DNA of 37,265 bases, from positions 1 to 37,265 of the forward strand of contig CAJTEY010000040.1 of assembly GCA_910575775.1 (NCBI GenBank). Reading direction: 5' to 3'. The notes below the pieces were generated by a model. It saw only the letters and a list, made by a program, of their open reading frames with translations. It was not told where the DNA came from and searched no databases. The DNA is from Lachnospiraceae bacterium (GTDB lineage Bacteria; Bacillota; Clostridia; Lachnospirales; Lachnospiraceae). Below, piece by piece: positions 15,640 to 24,904 of the stretch (position 1 is its first letter; each line of letters starts with the position of its first letter). The position numbers were made by a program, and so were the translations under genes.

Positions 15640-18600
15640 TTAATAAATCGACTTCTTCTCAATCGTAAACCTGACCGTCACACTGCCTCCGTATTTTCCT
15701 GCCCCGGTGACTGTCACGCTGCCTTTGTTTTTGCCCGAGGCAGTGTTCGCACCATAGCTTAACGTATAATCGGTATCCGCCGCCAGCTTCGTGAGCTTAT
15801 ATTTCTGTGCCGTCGCCTCACCCTTCACTTTATCCTTTTTCGCCGCATCGACTGCCGTTTTCTCTCCATAATATACCGCCACATCCGGTTTGACCTGTCC
15901 GCCTGTATATATGTTTTGCCCGCTTCCTTCGGACACCACCACATACAGATTTGCTGTGACCAGTTTATCGGCGTAAATGTATTTTCCAAGCGGAATTTCT
16001 ACAGACGGATCCGCTGTCTGTCTTCCGGCGTAACCGCCCTTTCCCGTCACCTTCACCACGGGTTCCGGCGGCAGCGTTCCGGCGGCAGCTGCGCCTGTGG
16101 ACGCATCCGAAGCCGAAAGCGCATCCGCGTAAGCCTGAATGATCTCCGGCGTACAGTTCGTCTCGTCGATGACATAATCCTTCGCCTCGCCCATGCTGAG
16201 GGTTTTCTTTCCTTCCACAAGCTTAAACTTGAAGTCCTTGAACTGCATGCCGTTTTTCCGCTGCACCTGCGTGCACGATACGCTTACAGTCTGATCCGCA
16301 ACCACTGTCTTCAGAGAAGCCGGTATGACCGCAAAGGACACCTCCACTTTTCCCGCGTAGTTACCTTTTCCCGTAACCGTCATAAGTGGCTTCTTGTTCT
16401 CATCCGTCTGCGCCGTTGTCACCGCGTTGTTGTTCTTATATTTTACCGTATAATCCGTGCCCTCACGCAACACCGCTCCCGCTTCGTTTGTGACCACAAA
16501 GGAAAGCTTCGCACCATTCTTGCTGTAAACCGCCTCTGCCCCGTCGCTTCCGGTCTGTACCGCCGCGCTGCTATCGCCGCTTCCTACCGGCGCCGCCACG
16601 GTAAGCCTGTCCTTCGACAGTTCCTGCGCCGTGATCCTGAAGGTCTTCTTGAAGCTGCCGGTATAGCCGGACGCGGGCTTCGCCGTGAAGGTCATGGTGG
16701 CGGTGCCCTTCTTTACATTGTTCTTATAACTGATGGTGTAATGTTCGCCGTAGTTAAATTCCTTCGCCGTCGGATTACTCTTTGTCACCTTCGTCGTCAG
16801 CATGACTTTGTTCTGTGTCACCGCCTTCCCGGTATAGGGCATGGATGCCCGGAAAGCGTCTGTCTGCGGCTCACCCGGTTTCGCGCTGTCATATACCTTC
16901 ACGTCAACGGTATTCGCCGCAAACTTCGCGCCCGTGATCTTGAAGGTGACGCTCTTCGTGCCCACATAGCCATTTATCCCCGTAAGGGTCATGGTCGCCG
17001 TACCCGCCGCGCGGTTCGTGCCCGCGTAGTCTATGGTGTAATCCCTTCCCCAGACCAGACCTTCCCCGCCAGCCTTTCCGTTCTTCCCGGCTTTCACAAG
17101 GAACATATCATTTGCATTCTCCTCCGCTGTGCCGCTTACCGTACCTGCTGCCGTCACCTTATAGTTTTTCTTTGTCGCGGCATCGTAATATCCGGGCGTC
17201 AGCATCACGTCCTGCCCCGTGTAGGCAAACGTCTTCTGGTTTTTGCCAAGGGTAATGGTGGCATTCTTCATCAGCTTCTGCTTTTCGGACACATATACTT
17301 TCCGTCTGACTGTCCCCGCATAGTTGCCTTTCCCCGTGACCGTCAGGGTGAAAGCGCCGCTGTAACCCTTGGGGATCGCAGGCAGCGTATATTGCTTTCC
17401 TGCATCCAGCGTTCCCTCCGCCTTCCAGTCGGGCACGGCATTTCCTGCCCCATCAAGGGCTTCCTGTGCGCCAAGCGACACGGTAAAGTCCGTCCCCGCT
17501 TTCATCGCTTTCTTATACTTTATGGAACCGAAAGGCTTCTGCTCTTTCTTCCCGTCCGCCACGAGCTGATCCGTGTATTTCAGGGTAAATCCCGCCGAAA
17601 GGGGCGTATCGCCCTGCTGTCCCTCCCAAATCCCGTCCGCCGGGATCTGCGCCGGCAGAATCAAAAAGTTTCTGTAAATCGTCTCTGCATAGTTCCCTTT
17701 GCCTGTAATAACCACGTATGGGCATTCCTTACTGAAGTGTCCGCTCATATCCGTGATCTTTTCGTTTGCCTTCCCCTCGTTTATGACGCTGGCAGTGCCC
17801 CCTGACACGGCAGGTTTTCCGTCCCCGCCGACAGCCACCGCGTTTGTGTTATTGACATATTTCACCGTATAGTCCTTACCGGATTTTAAGAGGGTTTTTC
17901 CGTCGCTGTCATATACGGTCACCGCCGGTTTTTGTGCGCTTCCCGTATAAAACTGGTCCGGGATCTCCTGCACGCACAGCTTCAGACCGTTTTCGTCCTC
18001 CGCCGCCGCGCTCAGCCAGCACGCGTACAGGGTCAGATCAGACTGCACCGTGTCCGTGTCAAAATTCCATTCTTTTCCTTTGGCAAAAGTCCTGTCCCTG
18101 TACCAGCCCGCAAACACATGCCCCTGCTCTTTCGCGGCCGGCGTCCGCTCGCTGTCCGAAAGCTCCAGAAGCGCGCCCGACCTGATGCCGCTCTTTCTGA
18201 ATCCGTCACAGTATCCCATGCCGTCAAAGGTGACGGTGTACATCACCCGTTCCTCCGACACCGTCAGTATGCCGGGCTTGTATGTAAGGCTGTAGTTCAT
18301 CCCCGCATCCGCCTTCGACGGATGGATATAATATTCGCCCGTCTTTGATATGTCAATCGATGTAACGGTGTCTTTTCCTTCCTCGTCCGTCGTGACGGTA
18401 TAGGACGGCCCTGTCGTCAGCCGGTCCCCGTTCAAAAGCCCCGCCGTCTCATACCCGAAGGCATACTCACCCACGCCGTTTTGTCCCACGGAAACCGTGC
18501 CGCCGCCCGCCTGCATCGGCACGATCATGTCATTCGCCCGCACGACGGCGTCCGCCTTTGCGATCGTGAACGGGTATTCTTCGCTTCCCACATAGTTCGG

Positions 18601-21600
18601 ATCATCGCCTTTGACCGATATGGTCAGTCTATAGCTGCCTGCATCCACAGGCGCCTTTTCCGCAGCACTTCCGTCCGGCGCGCCGCCCTGTGCGGGGTAT
18701 GCCGTGCCGTCCGCCATCGTGCCGCTGTAGTGATAGACGAGCGCAACCTTCTCCGTGATATCCGTACCGTCCTCCGCTTTTACCACTGCTTTCCCGCTGT
18801 AAGAGACGGGGGTGCCGCTGTACACCACACTGTCCGGCATGACGATGCCGGAGATGAGCGCCGCCTTCCTTGCCACCGTGGTGACTTTCACGGTCAATTC
18901 CGCGTCCTTGTAGTTCCGGAAAGACACCGATATCTTTATGGAAGCCGTTTTGCCTTCTTCCGCCGCCTTGGTGCCATAGGTAAGGACGCCGTTTTTAATG
19001 TCCGCCGTGACGGGTGTTTTGGAGAAAATACTGTCCGTATCCACCACCTGCGTGATCTCATAGCCAGTCTTTTTCCCGCAGGCTCTAAAGCTGTCCGTCA
19101 GGTCAATTTTCCTGTTTTGCTGTGCCTGTGTGCACTGTTCGGCCGTGACATTTCGCGTCTCCTCAGCGGGAGCCGCCGCCTTGCCGATGGCAAAGGTCTT
19201 CGTGACCGTGCCGCTGTAGCTTCCCGTGCCTTTGATGATGACTGTGGGGGCGGCGCTGTCCGTGTCGGGCTGCTCGCAGGCATCTGTATTATTGCGGTAG
19301 GATACGGTATAGTCCGTGCCCTCCGTGAGCGTCACCGGGGTTCCCGTACCGTTCGCCGACGGTTTCGTGTAGGTCACCGCAGCCGGCTCCGGCGTTTTGG
19401 GCGTTCCGTCGTAGGTATAGGCTGCTGTCGGGAGCACAATCTCCGTATTGTCAGCGAAAAGTCCATAGGTAACCGTCAGAATAATCTCCGCCGTCAAAGT
19501 CATGCCACCGCCCTGACAGGTAACGACCAGCTTCTTTTCACCCGGCTCGGTCATGGTTTGATTCAGCTCACCCACGTTGGTTGTATACGCACTCTGCTCC
19601 AGCTTCTTTACGCTGCCGTCAGAGCCGTAATAGGTGACAGTCAGATCGTCAAGAGCGATTGTCTCCCCGCATGTGTATGCGGTCTTTGATTTCCGCACCG
19701 TGATACGATTCTGTACATTGTCCGGTTTTTTCCCTTTCTCCAGATAAATACTGTAAGAAAGATTTGGTATCGAGCTATAGACTTTACCCGCCGCATCATA
19801 CCAGTGGATTTCTAATGTATTACCCGGCACATCTTCCGGCAGGAGTTCTTGAGATGCCGGCAGATTACAGGGCGTATAAAATCTTTTAAGGGCATCGCAA
19901 CCTGTCAGAAAACTTATGCTTTTGCCACTCCCACCCACTTTTACCGCCTTCAAATCAAAACTGCTCAAGTCAAGCTCCTCAAGCGCCCAGCAATTATAAA
20001 ACATATTACTTGCATCTATCACACTACTCGTATCAAAGCTATCGAGGTTTACTCCCTGCAAAGCTCTGCAATCTTTAAACATTCCTTGCATAGTTGTAAC
20101 ATTTGCTGTATCAAAACCACTGAGATCCAGATCCGTCAGGTTTTTCAAGCCGGAGAACATATTCGTCATACGTGTCACTTTGCCCGTATCAAAACCACTG
20201 AGATTCAGCCGTTTAAAGCCTTCGCCATCCCCAGTGGAATCTGTAACACCCGAATAAAACATATTGACCATATTGGTCACATTGCAGGTATCAAAACTGC
20301 TCAAATCAATGGTATCCATCCCGGCACAATTACTGAACATAGCAGACATACTCGTTACCTGCACCGTGTCAAAGCTTCTAACGTCAAGGCTTGCCAACTT
20401 ACTGCAACCGCTAAACATACCACTCATATCTGTTACTTTCGCCGTATTAAAATGCGTCACGTCAAGATCGGTAATCATTTTACATCCATCAAACATGTAA
20501 CTCATATTCGTTACATTGCTTGTATCCAAACTCGTTACGTCAAGATCGGTAAGTTTTTCGCAGCTCATAAACATGCGCGCCATATTACTTACATTCTCTG
20601 TCCTGATCCCACTCACATTCAAGCTTGTTAAGCCGCTGCATCCATCAAACATGCCGCTCATATCCGTCACACTGCCGGTATGAAAAGCGCTGACATCGAG
20701 ACTTTTAAGCCCGCCCGTATAACCGCAGCCCGAAAACATCCTCGACATATTGTTTACATGGTCTGTTGTAAATCCGCTTACATCCAAGCTGTCCAGCTTA
20801 TAGCAACCGTTAAACATGTAACTCATATCTGTTACTTTACTCGTATCAAATTTGTTCAAATCAATTGTTTTCAGTTGTCTGCACTCATCAAACATACGCC
20901 GCATATCAGTTACACTGCCTGTGTTAAAGTCGCCAAAGTTAATACTCTCCAAAGCGTAGCACTGCATAAACATTCCGCTCATATTGGTCACCTTAGCGGT
21001 GTCAAATCCGCTAAGGTCAATACTTGTCAACTTGGAACAGCCTTGAAACATAAACGAGGCATCCGTTGTCTCCGAAATATCAATCTGCGCTGTTTTTATA
21101 CTCGATTTCCAAGATTCCCACGGCGCTCTGCCATAATTACCGGAATCTCCGACAGTCAGTGTGCCAAACTCACCCGTCCCTTCCACCGTCAGCTTCCCGT
21201 CCGCATCAATCACCCATGTGATATTTTCATAAGTACCACTGGCAATCGCATCCGCAGGCACTGCCAAAGCGCGCACTTCTCCTATCACTTCCATGTCGTT
21301 CTCCGACACGGAATTATCCGATACGGAATCCCTTTCTTCTTCCTCCGGCGCCTCATCCTCTTCCGGAGCGCCCGGCTCTTCCTCCGGGTCGTCTGTTTCC
21401 GTGTCTCCTTCATCCGGGTTCTGTGTGTTGTCCCTGTCCGTTTCATCGCCGGGATTCTGTGCGTCGTCCCCGTTCGTTCCATCGCCGGGATTCTGTGCGT
21501 CGTCCCCGTTCGTTCCATCGCCGGGATTCTGTGCGCCGTCCCCGTCTTCTCCGCCGCCGGGATTCTGTGCGCTATCCCCGCCCTTTTCGTCATCCGGGCT

Positions 21601-21915
21601 CGCCTCGCCTTCCCCCTCTTTTTCCCCGTCGGGATTCTGCGTCTGGTTTTCTCCACCTTCTCCGTCGGGATTCGTCACTTTATCCCCGCCGTTGTTTTCA
21701 CCCGGCTTCTCCGCTGTTTCTTCCTTATTCTCACTGTCAGAATCCTGTGTTTCCTCTGATCCGCCTTCACCGAAGCCCTGCGTCTGTTCCTCCGCCACAG
21801 GCTCCTTCGCCCATACGGGCGTCGCGGACGCCAGATCCGCCGCAAGCAGGCTGATGCAGAATAACCCCGCCAGCAGTCTGTGCCTTATGTGTCCCTTCTT
21901 TTTCGCGAACTGCAT
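15640..21915 (-). CDS. Giant secreted BspA-like leucine-rich-repeat surface protein
   Basis: 2091 residues. A signal peptide spans about 1-36 (KKKGHIRHRLLAGLF, ending PVWA). About 40-205 is acidic low complexity with 12-residue NPGDGTNGDDAQ repeats. About 285-665 holds some 14 BspA-type (DUF285) leucine-rich repeats of the form MSxMFxGCxxLxxLDxSxFdT. The rest, 700-2091, is a chain of Ig-like or MBG-type modules with DYTVxYxNNT and VTGKGNYAGT motifs, and one InlB B-repeat/Flg_new unit at about 1225-1295 (VFAGWYRD). Such proteins bind host matrix, other bacteria or glycans. The C-terminus ends TIEKKSIY with no LPXTG, SLH or LysM, so the anchor is unclear. A GAGGGAG ribosome site precedes the ATG. 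Its promoter carries a ten-G tract between -35 and -10, suggesting phase-variable expression. Confidence 0.88.
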   Translation of the reverse strand: MQFAKKKGHIRHRLLAGLFCISLLAADLASATPVWAKEPVAEEQTQGFGEGGSEETQDSDSENKEETAEKPGENNGGDKVTNPDGEGGENQTQNPDGEKEGEGEASPDDEKGGDSAQNPGGGEDGDGAQNPGDGTNGDDAQNPGDGTNGDDAQNPGDETDRDNTQNPDEGDTETDDPEEEPGAPEEDEAPEEEERDSVSDNSVSENDMEVIGEVRALAVPADAIASGTYENITWVIDADGKLTVEGTGEFGTLTVGDSGNYGRAPWESWKSSIKTAQIDISETTDASFMFQGCSKLTSIDLSGFDTAKVTNMSGMFMQCYALESINFGDFNTGSVTDMRRMFDECRQLKTIDLNKFDTSKVTDMSYMFNGCYKLDSLDVSGFTTDHVNNMSRMFSGCGYTGGLKSLDVSAFHTGSVTDMSGMFDGCSGLTSLNVSGIRTENVSNMARMFMSCEKLTDLDVTSLDTSNVTNMSYMFDGCKMITDLDVTHFNTAKVTDMSGMFSGCSKLASLDVRSFDTVQVTSMSAMFSNCAGMDTIDLSSFDTCNVTNMVNMFYSGVTDSTGDGEGFKRLNLSGFDTGKVTRMTNMFSGLKNLTDLDLSGFDTANVTTMQGMFKDCRALQGVNLDSFDTSSVIDASNMFYNCWALEELDLSSFDLKAVKVGGSGKSISFLTGCDALKRFYTPCNLPASQELLPEDVPGNTLEIHWYDAAGKVYSSIPNLSYSIYLEKGKKPDNVQNRITVRKSKTAYTCGETIALDDLTVTYYGSDGSVKKLEQSAYTTNVGELNQTMTEPGEKKLVVTCQGGGMTLTAEIILTVTYGLFADNTEIVLPTAAYTYDGTPKTPEPAAVTYTKPSANGTGTPVTLTEGTDYTVSYRNNTDACEQPDTDSAAPTVIIKGTGSYSGTVTKTFAIGKAAAPAEETRNVTAEQCTQAQQNRKIDLTDSFRACGKKTGYEITQVVDTDSIFSKTPVTADIKNGVLTYGTKAAEEGKTASIKISVSFRNYKDAELTVKVTTVARKAALISGIVMPDSVVYSGTPVSYSGKAVVKAEDGTDITEKVALVYHYSGTMADGTAYPAQGGAPDGSAAEKAPVDAGSYRLTISVKGDDPNYVGSEEYPFTIAKADAVVRANDMIVPMQAGGGTVSVGQNGVGEYAFGYETAGLLNGDRLTTGPSYTVTTDEEGKDTVTSIDISKTGEYYIHPSKADAGMNYSLTYKPGILTVSEERVMYTVTFDGMGYCDGFRKSGIRSGALLELSDSERTPAAKEQGHVFAGWYRDRTFAKGKEWNFDTDTVQSDLTLYACWLSAAAEDENGLKLCVQEIPDQFYTGSAQKPAVTVYDSDGKTLLKSGKDYTVKYVNNTNAVAVGGDGKPAVSGGTASVINEGKANEKITDMSGHFSKECPYVVITGKGNYAETIYRNFLILPAQIPADGIWEGQQGDTPLSAGFTLKYTDQLVADGKKEQKPFGSIKYKKAMKAGTDFTVSLGAQEALDGAGNAVPDWKAEGTLDAGKQYTLPAIPKGYSGAFTLTVTGKGNYAGTVRRKVYVSEKQKLMKNATITLGKNQKTFAYTGQDVMLTPGYYDAATKKNYKVTAAGTVSGTAEENANDMFLVKAGKNGKAGGEGLVWGRDYTIDYAGTNRAAGTATMTLTGINGYVGTKSVTFKITGAKFAANTVDVKVYDSAKPGEPQTDAFRASMPYTGKAVTQNKVMLTTKVTKSNPTAKEFNYGEHYTISYKNNVKKGTATMTFTAKPASGYTGSFKKTFRITAQELSKDRLTVAAPVGSGDSSAAVQTGSDGAEAVYSKNGAKLSFVVTNEAGAVLREGTDYTVKYKNNNAVTTAQTDENKKPLMTVTGKGNYAGKVEVSFAVIPASLKTVVADQTVSVSCTQVQRKNGMQFKDFKFKLVEGKKTLSMGEAKDYVIDETNCTPEIIQAYADALSASDASTGAAAAGTLPPEPVVKVTGKGGYAGRQTADPSVEIPLGKYIYADKLVTANLYVVVSEGSGQNIYTGGQVKPDVAVYYGEKTAVDAAKKDKVKGEATAQKYKLTKLAADTDYTLSYGANTASGKNKGSVTVTGAGKYGGSVTVRFTIEKKSIY
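21412..21591. repeat. 36-bp in-frame minisatellite in the surface protein gene
   Basis: Units beginning GCCGGGATTCTGTGC recur at 21448, 21484, 21520 and 21556 with a 36-bp period, flanked by more degenerate copies. Two neighbouring units are identical. Each encodes 12 residues of the acidic linker, so copy-number change keeps the frame and alters linker length. Confidence 0.85.
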
Positions 21916-21979
21916 TCTTTCTCCCTCTCGTTTCCTTCATATTTTGTATCCCGCCGGATTGCGCGATTCACTCCGTTTC

Positions 21980-22010
21980 ATTCTACCCCCCCCCCGTGCA
22001 AATCTGTCAA
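21980..22010 (-). promoter_or_regulatory. Promoter with poly-G spacer (phase-variable) for the BspA-like gene
   Basis: On the minus strand TTGACA (22005-22010) and TAGAAT (21980-21985) are separated by 19 bp made of 9 mixed bases and then ten G (21986-21995). Transcription would start near 21973, about 58 nt before the ATG. Loss or gain of G changes the spacer around the 17-bp optimum and so the promoter strength. Confidence 0.82.
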
Positions 22011-22083
22011 GAAGCAGTCTGCATGCAAGCCGGCATCTGCTGGCATCTTTTCGCCGACACGTTCCGGCTCTGCTTGTGTGCAC

Positions 22084-22116
22084 AAAAAAACAGCCTTGAG
22101 TTTCCTCCTGACTGTT
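22084..22116 (-). terminator. Terminator of the AAA-ATPase-like gene
   Basis: On the minus strand AACAGTC pairs with GGCTGTT (one G-U) around a 14-nt loop and runs directly into a T run. It separates the AAA-like gene from the promoter of the surface protein gene. Confidence 0.7.
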
Positions 22117-22142
22117 CTTTGTTCTGTCGCAATAAACTGTAT

Positions 22143-23717
22143 TCAACCGTCCTTTTCCACCCGCTCTATCACACACTCATGCGTTTTCGACGCCTTATCA
22201 TAGTTGATCCCCACAAGCAGGATCTCCCCCACATACCCCTCCAGCGCCTGCGTATACTGTCGGTCTTTGATCTGCTGTATGGCCGCCTGCACGGTCTTGT
22301 CGTATTTCAATTCTACCACGAGGGCCGGTCTGTCTATATGGGGCAGAGGCAGGAACACCACATCCGCAAAGCCCCGTCCGGTGGGAAACTCTCTGACCAG
22401 CCTGTAATCCTTTCTCGCGCTGTAATACGCAAGCCCTACAGCACAGCTCAACGAATTTTCGTCATTGTAAGAAAGAATGGACGCCGCCTCCGTATGCGCG
22501 CTGTCAAGCCCCCCGGCAACACGCTCCTCATCGCCGCGCAGCGTATCCTCCAGCAGCCTTTCCGACGCCTTCAAAATGCGCATAATTTCCGGCCAGCCGC
22601 CCACGCTCATGGCGTTCTCAAACTCCCGGATGATCTCCTTATTCGGGATAAGCGCTTCCTCCGTGTCCGCATCGTATGCGAGGTAGCCTATATGGATCAG
22701 CAGGGTAAGCACATCATCCTTCGTCCTGAAATTGCGCATATCATTCCGAAAGCTGCGGGTATTTACCTTCACCCGTTCTCCGCCGAGCATCCGCACAATA
22801 TCTGTCCTCAGCCCGTCGAAATCCATGTCAATATATGTTTTGAGCGCATCATAGGTTTCCGTGGACGTCCAGTAGCTTGCGCATCTGTGCCTGCGCATCG
22901 CCTCCACCACGGATCTCGGGTTGTATATATGCCGGAATCTGAGCAGACGGTACCCGTCATACCAGTTCCCTGTCTCCGCAAAATCCATGCCGTAACGTCC
23001 GCACAGCTCCTTTACCTCTTCCTCCGTAAACCCCGTATACTCCTCCAGATCAAACTGATCCGTCATGGAATACTCCGTAAACATATTTAAAGCAGAATGT
23101 ACGCCGTATTTCTTGACCGGCAGGATGCCCGTCATATACGCAAGCGCCACATAAGGCTGATCCTTTAACAGATTCCGCAAAAAATCAAGGTACTGCTTCT
23201 GCAGCTCCTCGGACTCCTGTCTCTCCCGCATCACGCAGTCCCACTCGTCGATGAGAAAAACAAACTGCTTCTCCGTCTTTGCATAAATCCTCTCAAGCGC
23301 CTCCGCAAGACAGATAACCCGCTCTGAAAAAAACGCCCCGTATCTTTCACGCAATTCCTCTATAACGGCTGTTTCCAGATATTCCGTGACTTCCTGCGTT
23401 TTCGCACGGATCAGAAACTGCTGCATATTTAGGAAAATTACATCATACCGATTCAGATGTTCCCGAAAACTCCCCGCCTGCTCAATCTCAAACCCTTTAA
23501 ACAGCTCCGCCGAATCGCATCCCCTGCTGTAATACGCCGCAAGCATATCAAGCGCCATCGACTTACCGAACCGTCTCGGTCTGCTGACACAGAGATATTT
23601 ATCCCTTGTATTCAATTTTTTATTTGTACATGCGATCAGTCCCGTTTTATCCACATAAATCTCCGAACGAACCGACTCCCGGAAGCCTTGGTTCCCCGGA
23701 TTCAGATAAATTCCCAT
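22143..23717 (-). CDS. AAA-ATPase-like / PD-(D/E)XK nuclease-like protein (DUF1703 type)
   Basis: 524 residues. The N-terminal AAA-ATPase-like domain has Walker A SRPRRFGKS (45-53) and a Walker B-like FLIDEWD (about 158). The C-terminal domain has a PD-(D/E)XK signature with Asp452 (FADVVFL) and Glu469-x-Lys471 (VVELKYDK). This is the architecture of the AAA-ATPase_like plus PDDEXK_9 proteins that occur in many copies in gut Clostridia and Bacteroidetes. They are sometimes considered mobile or defence-related, but no reaction is established. The gene is single, with its own terminator, between a surface protein gene and the mannan locus. The start is supported by a GCGGGG-type site only. Confidence 0.85.
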   Translation of the reverse strand: MGIYLNPGNQGFRESVRSEIYVDKTGLIACTNKKLNTRDKYLCVSRPRRFGKSMALDMLAAYYSRGCDSAELFKGFEIEQAGSFREHLNRYDVIFLNMQQFLIRAKTQEVTEYLETAVIEELRERYGAFFSERVICLAEALERIYAKTEKQFVFLIDEWDCVMRERQESEELQKQYLDFLRNLLKDQPYVALAYMTGILPVKKYGVHSALNMFTEYSMTDQFDLEEYTGFTEEEVKELCGRYGMDFAETGNWYDGYRLLRFRHIYNPRSVVEAMRRHRCASYWTSTETYDALKTYIDMDFDGLRTDIVRMLGGERVKVNTRSFRNDMRNFRTKDDVLTLLIHIGYLAYDADTEEALIPNKEIIREFENAMSVGGWPEIMRILKASERLLEDTLRGDEERVAGGLDSAHTEAASILSYNDENSLSCAVGLAYYSARKDYRLVREFPTGRGFADVVFLPLPHIDRPALVVELKYDKTVQAAIQQIKDRQYTQALEGYVGEILLVGINYDKASKTHECVIERVEKDG

Positions 23718-23790
23718 AAGCCATACCCCGCTTTCAAAAAACCGTCTACTTATCTATTATACCCTCGTTCCCCTTTCCCCACAACCCAAA

Positions 23791-23846
23791 AAGCGCCGGC
23801 TTTTCCCCGACTTTTCCTTGCGAAAAGTCAGAAAGCCGACGCCTTT
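23791..23846 (-). terminator. Terminator of the epimerase-phosphorylase operon
   Basis: A long stem: GCGTCGGCTTT against AAAGCCGGCGC (one mismatch), then an inner perfect GACTTTTC/GAAAAGTC. On the minus strand it is followed by CTTTTTGG. It lies 17 bp after the stop of the second GH130 gene. Confidence 0.85.
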
Positions 23847-23862
23847 CTCTTTTTCTTTCTCT

Positions 23863-24885
23863 TTATCTAATCCCGATCTCCGTATCGGACTCCGTCGTGT
23901 GGCTGTGCTCCTTGATGTAATCCACGATCTCGGAAAGCTTCGTGAACGCCAGACCCACATAGCTGTCCGCGCAGCCGTAGTAGAGCGCGATCTTTCCGCT
24001 CTCGGAGTCGTGAATGGTAGCGCAGGGGAAGCACACGTTCGGAACGAAGCCTCTCTCCTCGTACCACTCCTCCGGTGTCAGCAGGAAGTTCTCACAGCGG
24101 TACAGCACCTTGGACGGATTGTCGATGTCCAGAATCGCGCCGCCGATGGAGTACACCAGACCGTTGCAGGTGCCGGTCACGCCGTGGTAAAACAAAAGCC
24201 AGCCCTCCGTGGTCTCAATGGGCGCCGCGCCGCCGCCGATCTTGACGGATTCCCACCACTCGCTGCTTCTGCCCATTACATGTCTGTGCTTGCCCCAGTA
24301 TACCATATCCGGGCTTTCGCTTAAGAAGATATCGCCAAAGGGCGTATGTCCGGAATCAGAGGGACGGCTTAAAAGCACATAGTTTCCGTTGATCTTTCTG
24401 GGGAACAGCACCGCGTTTCTGTTAAAGGGAATGAACGGGTTCTCGATTCTCGTAAAGGTCTTGAAATCCGTGGTCTTCGCCATACCGATGGACGCCCCGT
24501 AAAAGTCCTGACACCAGATGATATAGTAGGTATCCTCCACCTTCACCAGACGGGGATCGTAGGCGTATACCGGCATAAAGTCATTGCCCTGCTCATCCTT
24601 AAAAGGAATCTTCTCCTTCTCAAACTCCCAGTGGATCGCATCCTTGCTGTGGCCTAGATAAATATACGGTATACCGTTTGTCTGTTCCCCTCGAAACACG
24701 CCGATAAACCCGTCGCCGTAAGGCATCACGGCGCTGTTAAAAATACGGGCAACCCCCTCCACCGGGTTTCTTCCGATAATAGGGTTTTCACTGTATCTCC
24801 AGATCGGTGCGCCCGTGAGCCCCTCCGGCTTTTCCTGCCAGGGCACATTCTTCACAACGGGGCTGATCATTTTTACTTCGCTCAT
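23863..24885 (-). CDS. GH130 family beta-1,4-mannooligosaccharide phosphorylase (subfamily 2 type)
   Basis: 340 residues forming a five-bladed propeller of the GH130 family. Blade motifs include NPIIGRNPVEGVARIFNSAV, FIGVFRGEQTN and VYAYDPRLV, whose Asp110 aligns with the family's general acid. VKIGGGAAPIETTEGWLLFYHGV contributes the phosphate and sugar site. Members of this subfamily phosphorolyse beta-1,4-mannooligosaccharides, releasing mannose 1-phosphate from the non-reducing end in the cytosol. The gene lies 19 bp after the mannosylglucose phosphorylase gene and is the last of the operon. Assignment to subfamily 2 rather than another GH130 group rests on length, N-terminus and partner genes. 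Confidence 0.85.
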   Translation of the reverse strand: MSEVKMISPVVKNVPWQEKPEGLTGAPIWRYSENPIIGRNPVEGVARIFNSAVMPYGDGFIGVFRGEQTNGIPYIYLGHSKDAIHWEFEKEKIPFKDEQGNDFMPVYAYDPRLVKVEDTYYIIWCQDFYGASIGMAKTTDFKTFTRIENPFIPFNRNAVLFPRKINGNYVLLSRPSDSGHTPFGDIFLSESPDMVYWGKHRHVMGRSSEWWESVKIGGGAAPIETTEGWLLFYHGVTGTCNGLVYSIGGAILDIDNPSKVLYRCENFLLTPEEWYEERGFVPNVCFPCATIHDSESGKIALYYGCADSYVGLAFTKLSEIVDYIKEHSHTTESDTEIGIR

Positions 24886-24904
24886 TTTCTTCTCCGCCTT
24901 TCTT

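Noticed and set aside
15916..17805. Long plus-strand open frame of 629 codons opposite the surface protein gene
   Set aside because: It is antisense to a gene with clear domains, has Arg/His-rich composition with no fold, and no ribosome site; it is a shadow of codon bias. The same holds for long plus-strand frames at 6521-7390, 14567-15481, 18481-19689, 20680-21759 and 21996-23090.
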